A DNA stretch of 64,000 nt from Fusarium oxysporum f. sp. lycopersici 4287 (lineage: Eukaryota > Ascomycota > Sordariomycetes > Hypocreales > Nectriaceae), in NCBI RefSeq assembly GCF_000149955.1, contig NC_030992.1:638506-702505 (forward strand). Reading direction: 5' to 3'. The notes below the pieces were generated by a model that was not told the origin of the DNA, did no database searches, and saw only the letters and a program-made list of their open reading frames with translations. Of the stretch, positions 13,226 to 23,190 are shown piece after piece. The translations under genes were made by a program, and so were the position numbers. Position 1 is the stretch's first letter; each line of letters begins with the position of its first letter.

Positions 13226-14000
13226 TGTATCAATGGGAACCACACAATAGCTAGCTGGGCTCAAAGTATGGTGTTCGCCACAAGGGATAAAGTGCTGGGT
13301 GAATCTAGAATAAAGATAGAGAAAAGCCTAGATGTTATGTTGATGTCAAGTTTGAACATGAATGATCATGAGAAGAGAAGGGAAAGGCACGGCATGGTAA
13401 GAGCAGGACATATACTTGTTCTTGCCCCTGAAGTTCCCGTCAATGCAAAGGTAGAAGGTCCAATGATGGCTGAACCACACGTGAAGAGCAATGTGTGTAA
13501 AGATTCAGGCTGCAAAAGAACTGAAAGCTCATGATGAACCGATCACCAAAAATGTCAAGATGTTCCTCGAAAACAGGGATATTCCTATATGAGTTTCCGA
13601 GACGACGGAGAGGAAATTGGAGAAAAGAGTGAGTTGATACCGGAACCCTGGCGCTGTGAACCTAGTCACTTTCGTGAACACCTTGTGAACGCAAGGAAGG
13701 TAGCTAAATTGACGGGTAGGTTACCTACTAGATAAGTAGGTAGGATGAAGTGCGTTTCCGCTTGATAGGTACCTTTCCTTACCTTGACTTAAACGGGCTG
13801 GCTTGCCCAGTATTCCCAAGGTTCGCAAACCCTTTATGAGAGTTGCCGTATGCTCAAAATCCTCAACACCTTGCCTTGTGAGCTTTCGAAATTTGAACAT
13901 GTTAAGTTTAGCCTAGCTCGCCGTCCTAACACGACAGTCAATGATAGCCGCCGCACAAAAGCCTCCTTTCAAACTCCAACACCGGCATCGCCGTCTCCTG
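13226..14000. other. Intergenic upstream of the F-box-like gene
   Basis: Promoter-side sequence of the broken F-box-like gene and 3' flank of VFA1. Open frames on the plus strand (about 94-116 codons) have no recognisable features. A short cluster of TAGGT/ACCT-type repeats lies near 13710-13790. No RNA gene was seen. Confidence 0.5.
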
Positions 14001-14728
14001 CTATCGACTGGGCGCATCAGAGGGCACAGAAGGAAAATAGCCAGGCTTTGATGCTCGTTCCCGATCAGCTTTTGCAGCCTCGGCTTGCCGCTTCTTCAAC
14101 AATCTTTGCTGGTAAAAGGCACTGTTTCTGTTAGCATGTTGCCTCCCAAGCAAACACACGACATACGTTTTCAGCTCAAACACACGAGGCTCTTCCTCAG
14201 GAGGGGGGGATTTGTCTTCCTTGTCCTGCAAAAGTCAGTCATGTCAAGACAAAATGATGTAAAAACTCACCTTGTCTTCATCCTTCTTCTCATCTTTATC
14301 CTCCTTGTCTTTCTCCTTATCCCCATCCTTTTCCTTCTTATCCTTATCCTTTTCTTTCTCCTTCTTCTCTTCCTTTTCTTTTTTCTTCTTCTGCTTCTCC
14401 TCGTACTCTTTCTTAACCCTCTCCTTCTCCTCCTCTAACTCCTTCTCCCTCTTCCTCTTCGCAGCCTCCTCATCAATCTTTGGCGTGCAAAAGTACCGAT
14501 CCTTGAGGTGAACCGGGCAAACAAAGAAGAAATCCTACCATACCAATCACATAAGTTTAAGCTTACAAAGGGATCAGCTGTATTTGCTTTGCGTGTCAGT
14601 ATCCCGCATACCTTTTGATCAGGTGTGATTAGCACTGAGGTGCTCGACTTGTAGCAGATATCGCATGCTTTGGCCGCTGTCTCAGCAACCTTGCGGAGCG
14701 TGTAGATATTCGGAAACGTAGTCGCCAT
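14001..14728 (-). CDS. VFA1: Vps4-associated protein 1 (Vfa1 family)
   Basis: Four exons on the minus strand, 14728-14612, 14534-14271, 14225-14167 and 14121-14001, give 186 residues. Introns are 76, 45 and 45 nt; the frame closes at each join. The N-terminus has the zinc-binding part of the family: CDICYKSS, then after the first intron FFFVCPVHLKDRYFC, four cysteines with a histidine. The centre is a long Lys/Glu/Asp helix of DKDKEK-type repeats, and the end (FYQQRLLKKR, then a PGYFPS-like tail) resembles the Vps4-binding C-terminus. In yeast, Vfa1 binds the AAA ATPase Vps4 and stimulates it, so it acts at endosomes in ESCRT-III disassembly. It diverges from RTT106 with 403 bases between start codons. 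The last intron is inferred: read through, it would add 15 residues absent from the family pattern. Confidence 0.85.
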
Positions 14729-15131
14729 GATTGCGATTCAGAAACGGCGATATTGTGAGACAAAAGATTGTTTGTTTACTAAGACACCTGACGGCTCGTA
14801 TCACACGAGGTCGGTGAATAAGGCTGGGCTGGGTTGGGTATCGCGGGGAAGCGTCCCGTCCAACTTTGACGTCAGCACCTGATAGGGCGAAGCATCCCCT
14901 GAAAGGTCTGACAACAGCGCCTGTAACCCGCCAAAACTAGCGCCAGTCCCTGACTAATAAGCGCTCTCCGTCATGAATCGCTATCTTATCGCACTTCCAG
15001 GAAATATGATGACCTATGCATATCCGATCGCCACAACCAACTTCTAAACAATTCTCTTTCACCCAATTTTTCAACCCCCAATCTCTTAAAAAAGCTGTGA
15101 TAGTCCCACAGCAAGACGATTGGATTCGGTC
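14729..15131. promoter_or_regulatory. Shared VFA1/RTT106 divergent promoter with CRE-like palindrome
   Basis: The 403 bases between the two divergent start codons must hold both promoters. They contain TGACGTCA at 14867-14874, the full ATF/CREB palindrome. Binding is inferred from the motif only. Confidence 0.45.
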
Positions 15132-16791
15132 ATGGGCAAAACGCTCGATACGGAGAAGCTGGGTTCCGTATTTGGAACCCGGCCGGATATTCTTGAAGGA
15201 ATTCAGAGAGCAGCTGGTAAACAATACCCCTGAAGATGTTATTCGCGAAATACTAACTCTGGAGTCTAGATACGCCAGGACGAATCGCTCTGTTCAACGA
15301 AATTGCGACTCATGTTTACGATCAGTTGTTAAATGGGGGTAACGAGCCCGCGCACAAGAAGAGAAGAGTCGACGTTCAAACAAACGGAGCCGCGAATGAC
15401 ACAAAGCCTGTTAAGACCGAGACGAATGCCGCAGATGAGGCTGTTCTTCTCGAAATCAAGGAAATTTCAGTTTCTGTGCCCCAGAGGAAGAAGTTCGAGT
15501 TGTGTTTTACAGACGGCCACATCTACGCTCGCGCGCCAAACACAGCAGCACCGATTCCAGCTATAACCTACGCGTGGTCAGACATTGGTACGCGTTACCG
15601 CATTGTTGTTATGGGTTCCATGCTAATCTTGCGCCAGAATATGTTTTCTACCTCCCTGTACCCGAAAAGAACCAGGTCCAGCACAACTATGTCATTTTCC
15701 CACGAGGAACATGTCTCCCTTCCAAGACGAACCCCCCGGCCGAAGAGCCACTCGTGTTTACAGTTCCCGCGACTGCGCCCAAGCAGGGTACGATAGGTGG
15801 ACCTGACGCTGGAAGCGCGGCTGCAGTTTCGGACAATTACAAGTCTTTGTTTCACTGGGCTTTGAACCGCCATCTCAAGCCTAATGGTGTCAGCATTATT
15901 TCAGCCGACCCCAACAAGTTCCAGAGTATGGTGCGACAACCTCATCGACCGAGCGAGAAAGCTGTGCATGTCAAGGCCTTCAGAGGCTCCAAGGATGGAT
16001 ACCTTTTCTTCCTCGAGAACGGTATTCTCTGGGGATTCAAGAAGCCGATGATGTTCATTCCCCTGAGCCGAATCGCCGCGACGAGCTACACCAACATTCT
16101 CCAACGAACATTCAACATCGCAATCGAGGTCTTTGCAGGCGAAGGCGATGCGACCGAAGAAGCTGAGTTCTCCATGCTGGACCAGGAGGACTATAGCGGA
16201 ATCGACGATTACATCAAGACGCACCGTCTCCAAGATCGCAGTATGGCCGAGCAGCGTAAAGCTAAGCTCGAGCTTGCAGAGAACCGCGGATCCAAGAAGA
16301 ACGGCGAAGAGGCCGGAGACGACGCACCAGCTGAAGCTGGTATTTCTGAACTTGCAAAGGCACAGCTGGACGCTGAGCAAGCGCTACAGGATGAAGAAGA
16401 TGAGGATGAGGAGGACTACGATCCCGGTAGTGATGCGGACTCTGATGGTTCAGGGGAGTCCGATGATGATGATGACAGTGATGACGACGATGAGGACGAG
16501 GAAGACGAGGAGGATGCAGAAGGTGAAGCCGAAGACGGCGATGAACAAGCTGAGGGCGATGAGGAGGAAGAAGAAGAAGAGCAAGAGGAGGTTAAGCAGG
16601 AGCCAGAGCCGGTCAAAAGAAGCCGAAAAGCTGCCCCTCCACCAGCAGAACCTGTACCACCATCAAAGCCCGCCAAGCAACCCGTTCAGCAGCCCGTCGT
16701 GAAGACAGGCTGGGCAGCACTACGAAGTGTTCCTCGAGCGCCAGTCCCTGAAAGTATGGACTTGGACGAGGAGAAGTTTGATGTTGTCTGA
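15132..16791 (+). CDS. RTT106: Histone chaperone Rtt106
   Basis: Exons 15132-15216, 15270-15587 and 15638-16791 give 518 residues. The start [20 protein letters not shown] is followed by [20 protein letters not shown] across the first intron. The body forms the tandem PH-like domains of Rtt106, with [20 protein letters not shown] and [17 protein letters not shown], then [17 protein letters not shown] and [10 protein letters not shown]. After about residue 320 comes a very acidic region, over 60 residues of Asp/Glu, then a Pro-rich tail. Rtt106 binds H3-H4 carrying H3K56 acetylation and deposits it during replication-coupled nucleosome assembly and silencing. The acidic tail is the usual feature of a histone chaperone. 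Introns are 53 and 50 nt. The Ser-rich frame on the opposite strand is only the antisense of the acidic repeats. Confidence 0.92.
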
Positions 16792-17023
16792 TGATGCGGG
16801 TGTATGTATATATGTAATGATAGACTTGGCGGGATATGAATCACGGCGGTGTACACAGCATAGGAGTCGAGGAACATGAATATTATCAGTGCTGAAAGAA
16901 CACTGGTCGATGTGAATATGTTATTGATACAATTTTATTGATGTCTGAACGGAAAGGGAAAAGAAAGTCTCCGCAACAAAGGACGTAGCAAGGAGACCCA
17001 TGGTATCATTCCATCGCCGAACT

Positions 17024-17627
17024 TCAAAGCAAGTGACTTTCCCTCGACTTATCCTCGACCTTGACCTCAACCTCAACCTCATCCTTATTCTCATCCTCAG
17101 CCCCGTTCACTTCTGGGTAGGCGAGGACTTCAGTACGACCCCTTCGGTGCCACTCAGCAATAAGTATTTTACAATTGCCACACTGATGAAGAACATCCTT
17201 GGTCGAGGACATAAGAAAGGGAAGAGGTATCAGCAGCCAGCAATTAGTGATGAGCGCAATCCCGGCGAGGGCACTACAAACATCGGCAACCATTTCTTTC
17301 TCAAGAAAGACAGGGCAAACTTACAGAGCGAAACTACCAGATTTCAACCTTGTGAGAGTCATGGCCCTTACTCCACACTTTGGGCAAACAACTGGTGCAC
17401 TCAGGCTTTGCAGTGTATGGATCGGCACACTCTGGGGGTCCTGCTCCTCTAGCTCCGGCTCGAGCGGTGAGCCGAAGTCGCGGGACTTGTAGCCTGAAGG
17501 TTGTTGGTTATCATGCTCGAGGGAGTGATGAGCGTGATGCTGATGATGCTCGGGATTAGGTGCTAGACCTCGTAAGCAAGACTACCATGTATACGCACGA
17601 GCAACGTCACGTACTAGGTTTCTCCAT
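17024..17627 (-). CDS. LITAF-domain zinc-ribbon membrane-associated protein
   Basis: Three exons, 17627-17615, 17562-17325 and 17273-17024, give 166 residues. The first exon encodes only MEKP plus one base. Its acceptor was chosen as CTAG at 17563-17565; GAG a few bases upstream would add two residues in frame. The N-terminus is His/Gln-rich (PNPEHHQHHAHHSLEHD). The LITAF domain has CPKCG near residue 70, a hydrophobic stretch (LITNCWLLIPLPFL) that dips into the membrane, and HQCGNCKILIAEWH, so both CxxC knuckles are present. The C-terminus is acidic. LITAF-domain proteins are monotopic zinc proteins of endosomal or plasma membranes; a fungal role is not established. It is convergent with RTT106 and divergent from MRP10. 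Confidence 0.85.
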
Positions 17628-18577
17628 TGTGAATGTGGATGTAGGTACACTTGTTGATAAGATGAGGTCCGAATCTGGTGTCTTTCAGCGTTGAGCTGTC
17701 CAGTTCTTCCCAAGGACGTCTTGCAAACTTATGAGGATGATGAAAGGATGATCTCGGAAGTTTCCTTGTTCTATTGCGCCAAAGTCAAAGGTACCCAAGT
17801 CACACAACCTCATGATCAAGGAAAGAACCAAACACGGCAGTAAAGTCCTCTCCTCATCAAGAGAGTTCAACGGGCGGAAGGTAGCACCCAACATTTTGGG
17901 GAAGAGGCAGTAATGTCACGAATGAAGTTGAACTCGTGTATTGCTCGTCTGTATAAGTCCTTCCATGCCCGAAGGTGATGATCATAACATGAAACTTGTA
18001 AGTTGTGCTGGGTCGAATCGTTGGCCGACATCACAAGCTTCGCTTGCAACAGTAGAAAGGTGAAAGGCCGCGGCTGTGTACTTGACGATCCATTTGTGGC
18101 GAGTAACGATGCATCACGACGTTGAGCAGAAGAGCGCGTGTAAATAAGAGGATGTGTTTTCCTAAAAATAAGCCAGGTATAGTTGGGGTCTGTTATAAGT
18201 TGGAATGGCGATACATTCCCATTTCTGCAGCTTGGTAGGTACTGTAGTGAGTTGTAGATAGATGCATATATTGCTGATGGGAGTGCGCCTGTGCGTCAAA
18301 CCTTGCACTCACGCAGGTAACAGAAATACAGAAAAGTCTTCATCAAGTCCAATTAAATTAAATTCAATCCATGTTCCCAGAAGAAACTGTTTAATCCTCT
18401 CCATCTCAAGATGCTCATCCACGCAACTTCACGCTCCAACACAGCTCTTATCTTATCACCAATCTTATCTCCATCTCCACAGCACGTGACACATCCCAAA
18501 CTTTCCACTCCTCCATAACCGCATCACGACCTCAATCGCCAGATCGATCAATCCAATCCCCCATACGATCCCTCAAA
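17628..18577. promoter_or_regulatory. Divergent intergenic region, LITAF gene / MRP10
   Basis: About 950 bases separate the two divergent start codons and must hold both promoters. Short minus-strand frames at 17.7-18.05 kb lack motifs and are probably leader. No other element was recognised. Confidence 0.5.
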
Positions 18578-18923
18578 ATGACCGGCCGACACAAAGCAAT
18601 TCGCCTTCCACCTCTGAAGACCCTGCGCGTCCACAACCCCAAGCGCCAGGTCGAGAATCCCTGCATCGCCATCATGTCCAGCGTTCTCGGTACGAACTCC
18701 CCTCCAATTCGACGGCTTCTCGCAGATCTCGGATGGCATACTGACAATGGATACAGCGTGCTGGGCCTCAGCAGGCTACAACGCAACGGGCTGCGCAGCA
18801 GTAGAGAACCAGCTCCGCAAATGCATGGACGGTCCGGCTCCTCCCCCCGCGGGCACGAATACGATTAACTACCATCTCGCACGAATGCAAAAGTACATGA
18901 CCGGGCCGAGGAAGCAAAAGTAG
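18578..18923 (+). CDS. MRP10: Mitochondrial small-subunit ribosomal protein mS37 (Mrp10)
   Basis: Exons 18578-18689 and 18757-18923 give 92 residues; the intron is 67 nt (GTACGA to ACAG). The N-terminus MTGRHKAIRLPPLKTLRVHN is basic. The core has the twin CX9C (CHCH) signature: CIAIMSSVLAC spanning the splice join, then CAAVENQLRKC. The tail INYHLARMQKYMTGPRKQK matches the family's conserved end. Mrp10/mS37 sits in the small mitoribosomal subunit and is imported through the Mia40 disulfide relay, which uses these cysteines. Reading through the intron gives a misleading 96-codon frame that loses the second CX9C, so splicing is needed. Confidence 0.93.
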
Positions 18924-19976
18924 AAACGGACACAAAAACGAGGTAGAGGAAGAAGAAGGAAGGGTTATGCATTTTGGGCGTCGGAAGCGCTGCTTTTGCT
19001 GGGATGGGATTGGATTCGAGATATGTACAACAATACCCGCATGGGGGATAGAAGGGAGGATGTATAAATATCGCTGTACGGTACAGTTACAAGTACAATT
19101 CAAATCATGACAATTTGAATCAACAACAAATCGATGGTGACGATACGCGGATGAAAAGGATTATGGGACTTATAGCTACAACATCACAATATGCATGCAT
19201 GACGGACCAGTTCATTCAAAGTGTTTGCATTTCACCACCTCGCTCTGCACAACACCTAATACTCAAATCAACAACTCTACCCATCATAAGGCGCACACCC
19301 AATGCCACAAGTTTCCCACATCCACCTCTATTGCGCTGGGGGGAATCACACCCAAAAACAAAAAGGAACGACAAACCCGAATCTTGAGAAGACAGACACA
19401 AAAAAAGAAGTTAAATGACAAAGAACGAGAAATCAAGAGAATGATGATAAACGCCCCCATTTCTTAATAGTAGCGCCGGATCCCATGAAACTGTGCTGTA
19501 AGTGACTGAGAAGATGAATGATCCCTGTACAGAAAACAGCTTTAATCTAACAATAGAAAGGACGCATACAATGCGAATGAGCCATTTCTATGCAAGAAAA
19601 AGCCATCCCGAACCAAAAAGAAGTCTTGACCCAAGAAGAATAATGCCCATGGGACGAATGAGTGGCTCGAGTAGGCGGTTTTTTTTTCGTTAGATAGTGA
19701 CGATAGAAAAAAGAGATGTGTTCGAAAAGTCGAGTTCGCTTGCCGTCTATATGAATAATGTATCGGCCTTGCCTAGTCGTCCAGACGCCCTTGGTCGTTA
19801 TCGTGCCTCTGATCATGGATGGTTTCTTCAAGTAAATATATGAATGTTTTGTTTTCCGTGCGCCGAAAAATGCGGTTAATGATCCGTGGGTATCCTAAGC
19901 ACAATGCACCATTTCTGCCTCCTCTCCGGGTGGTGGGTGTCGATCGACGTTTGAGTGTGCGCCTGTGAGAGGATGT
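18924..19976. other. Convergent intergenic region, MRP10 / CDC24
   Basis: Two genes end into this 1-kb stretch, so it is expected to hold 3' UTRs. The open frames are short and A-rich and show no motif. Nothing else was recognised. Confidence 0.6.
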
Positions 19977-22900
19977 CTAGGAAGTGCCACCGACGCAGAA
20001 GAGCTCTATCTCTCCTACGCCTCCAGAGTACATGTTCCTGACACCTTCGCGCCACTCCATGAAGGCGATCTGGATATCATCATCGCCTTCGATTGCGACA
20101 AAGTCACCGTCTTCGTCGCGGTATCGAAGCTTGAGCAGGCCCTTGCTGATACTGCTAGTAGTGAAGCGGGCGAGCTTGGCGTCGATGCGATCAACAAGAG
20201 ACTGATAGGTAATATTGAAAGCCACGACCAGGGTGACGTAGTTTCCTGCCTCGCAGTTCACCCGAACCTTGAGCTGTGTTGGCAGGGGCATTTCCGGGCT
20301 TAGAGGGTTCGAGTTAGGTGGCATTGTTGCTGTACCAAGAGCTGGGGACACTGTTCGTGAGTTGGCGGCAGCAGCGTCAACACGAAGAGCATTTCCTCCA
20401 GCGCCGGGCGTCATTGATCGTGGATGAACTGGTTGTGAAGGGAAGTGGTTCATGCTGCCGCCCACACTGCCGGTGTGCTTGTGCATGCGCTCTCGCTGAG
20501 CGCCTGGGCTGTTTGTTTGAGCCCGAGTTGGCTGTTCATTTCTTGGTGAACCTGTTTGTTCTCGGCCAATACTGGGGTTGTGGCCAGGATGCAGATGTTG
20601 AGGAATACCAGGGACCGCTGGAATGTTTCCGTGGCTAGGCTGTCGTGTGCGTGGCATTCCTGGTCCGTTAATATCAGGAGTGCTGTACGAGCGGTTCCTC
20701 TGTTGAGCAGCAAGAGCAGCCTGGTTGTTTGAGGCCATTGCTGGCAGTGAGGGTCCACGAGGGTTACGTCCATGAGGGTTCGGTGAAGGACCGTCGCGAG
20801 AGGGAGCACGTGGCATGGCGGGTGCGGTGTAGCGGTTACCGTTACCATCCTCCCATGTTGGCTGAGGAGTGGCACTCTTGGGAAGTCCATAGTGAGGCGT
20901 TGTGAACATTCCACTGGCGGTGCTGGTTCTTGATGATGCTGGCGACTCGGCGACAGGAGAGAAGTAGCTATCGCCCGCCCAGGCACCGGGTGAATGAGCA
21001 CTATTTGCTGCTGTCTGAAGGCTGAGCGGTGCGGGGGGCGCTGGTAGAGGGAATCGAGGCGGAGGTGCTCTCACCATACCGGCCAGTGAAGCAGAGCTCT
21101 CTCCGGTTCCGGCCCGAGCGCGAAGGTTACTGGTTGAAGCTGTTCGAGGCATGATGCCCGCGGGGGGTCCAGTAGGGTACCCAGCGGGTGCTGTTGCTGG
21201 TCCGAGGTCTTCATCATCGTCGTCCTCCTGCAGGTATGGATTCTCCAATCCAGCCCCATGCTCTCGTGTCCAGGCAAAGTCGGTTGAAAGCGAGTCTGAG
21301 TTCGCGGACTGGCGCGGCACGTTATGCTTCCTCTGGGTCTCCAGAGTCATCACCCATTTCCTCAAAGTCTCTTCGTTCAAGAACTTGATGACAAAGTTCT
21401 CAACACCAGGGTCTCCCTTCCACCATATCTGTACGCTGTGATTGCCTTCCGAGAGTTAGTTGTGTCGATTACTCCGAGGTTCATAACTTACCTGGCTTAG
21501 AAAAGGACACAATATCAGTTACATTAGTCATGAAAATTCTGCCTTTCAACTGAAGCTTGGCACTCTTGTTCCGCGTCTTGGTACCTGATGACCGCAGCTT
21601 GTCCTTCTTATCCTTGCTCTTGCTTGATGAAATCTCCTTGCAGCACAAGAGAATAGACTCGAAAAGGTAGATTTCGTACTTTTCAAGGTTAGTGTCGGGC
21701 CCCTGGAATCTGGCCAGCAGACTTACATCCTTCTCTTGATCTGTCTTTCCGGTGATCACACCATACACGCCATGCAGGAGAAGCTTGCCAAATTGTTCCA
21801 CCTTGTGGTTTTTCCAGTCCTCAACTCGGCTTGTAAGATCCTCGAGGGCCTCGTCAAGCAAGTCGCGGTTAACGGCTTCGTTAGCCTTTTTCAGCACTCG
21901 CTCTGCGGCTTCACAACCACTGGTCAGATCTATCTTGACTTCATCATCCTCGCTCTTCTTGTTCAAATCCTGCCATGTATTAGCTATTGAATATCAAAAA
22001 AAGCGCAATCAACCCACCTTGAGCAACAGAGGATATTTCACCAGTCTTTGCATGGGCTTTAGCAGGAAACCATCCAGGGTATTGAAATCGGCTGCCACGG
22101 GGTGTGAGGAGCGTTGAATTTTGTCGAAAACCTGATTCGCAACCATAGCCGCCTTACGCTGGTTGGCGATAAAAGGCTGGTAAATGTCGAACGCATCCTC
22201 GTACATAACAAAGGGAGCCCCCCATCGTTGGGCGTCAGCAGACATGGAGTTTGTTGTCTCTACTCGAATCAAGAAGCGGCGCTGGAAATCGAGAATGGCG
22301 TTGATGTTGAGGAAGATCTGATGGAGAGTATCGCCAGGAATTTCGCCTTGTTGTTCGAGTGTCTTCTTCAAGTCGTGCAGGTTCTCGAGGTCTTGAACGT
22401 ATTTTCGCTCGGTGTCGACAAGTTCACGGATGATGTGGTCTCGGTAGGTCATCTGTCCGCCCGTGGGCTCGTTGTTTCCATCCCCGGATTCTGGTAGAGG
22501 TTGAAGAAGATATCCGCGTTCCTCTGCTCGATCCAAGACGTAATTAACAACTTGAGTCACCTATTTCATCACTTTAGCTCAGTCTACACACCATGGCCAG
22601 AATCTACCAACCTTAACAAAGCCGCTGGTATCGTTACCCATCAAGTCAGTTATCACGAAACTATGTGAAGATGGAATATCTAGGTCCTTCATGCAGGCCT
22701 GAACGAATTTGAAGATGGCGATCTTGGACTTCTTAGCTTCATTAGCGCTAGGGTCCTCGACCTTGAGCTCTTCATTAGGTCGCAGGGCATTGTAAATGAG
22801 GAGCAAAGGGTATCCTGTTCGGAACAGGTTCCATAGGGGATCAACAGGATCATTGGGGTCTAGTTGATCGAGATAGGGATCGAAGCCAGGAACCTGAGCC

Positions 22901-23190
22901 AAGCGCTGCTTGAGCGAAATGCAAATCTGGTAAAGCGATCGTGAAGCGTCGGCCTTTTGGTTGATAATATTCGCTGTGGCTAGCACGGGACCGCCGTTCT
23001 GTGGTGTGGCGGTCGTAGCCGTGGACAGAGAACTCAACGAAGCCGAGGAGCCAGCAAAGGCTGTCGAGCCCGAGAGTTGGCTGGCGCGTGGCGCATGGTT
23101 CATACTGGTCTGCGAGAAGCCACTGAATCCGTTGGAGTTTGGCTGAAAGGCCGGAGTTGTATTATTTCGTAGCAACGGGGCATGGGCCAT
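19977..23190 (-). CDS. CDC24: Cdc24-type guanine nucleotide exchange factor for Cdc42
   Basis: Five exons on the minus strand, 23190-22612, 22560-22018, 21969-21727, 21678-21492 and 21445-19977, give 1006 residues. All introns are 46-51 nt; two use AAG acceptors. Domain order is that of Cdc24/Scd1. A CH-like domain lies at about 85-205 (SLYQICISLKQRLAQVPGFD, ITDLMGNDTSGFVKV). The RhoGEF DH domain is at about 230-425 (HIIRELVDTERKYVQDLENL, LLKPMQRLVKYPLLLK). The PH domain spans about 430-560 (YEIYLFESILLCC, VQIWWKGDPGVENFVIKF). A long Pro/Ser/Gly-rich disordered linker follows. A C-terminal PB1 domain has the acidic OPCA motif YRDEDGDFVAIEGDDDIQIA. It activates Cdc42 for polarity, with PB1 binding a Bem1-type scaffold. 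The gene is likely essential. Confidence 0.95.

Noticed and set aside
14272..14511. Ser/Phe-rich plus-strand frame
   Set aside because: It is the antisense of the Lys/Glu/Asp-rich coding part of VFA1.
16416..16676. Ser-rich minus-strand frame
   Set aside because: It is the antisense of the Asp/Glu-rich tail of RTT106.
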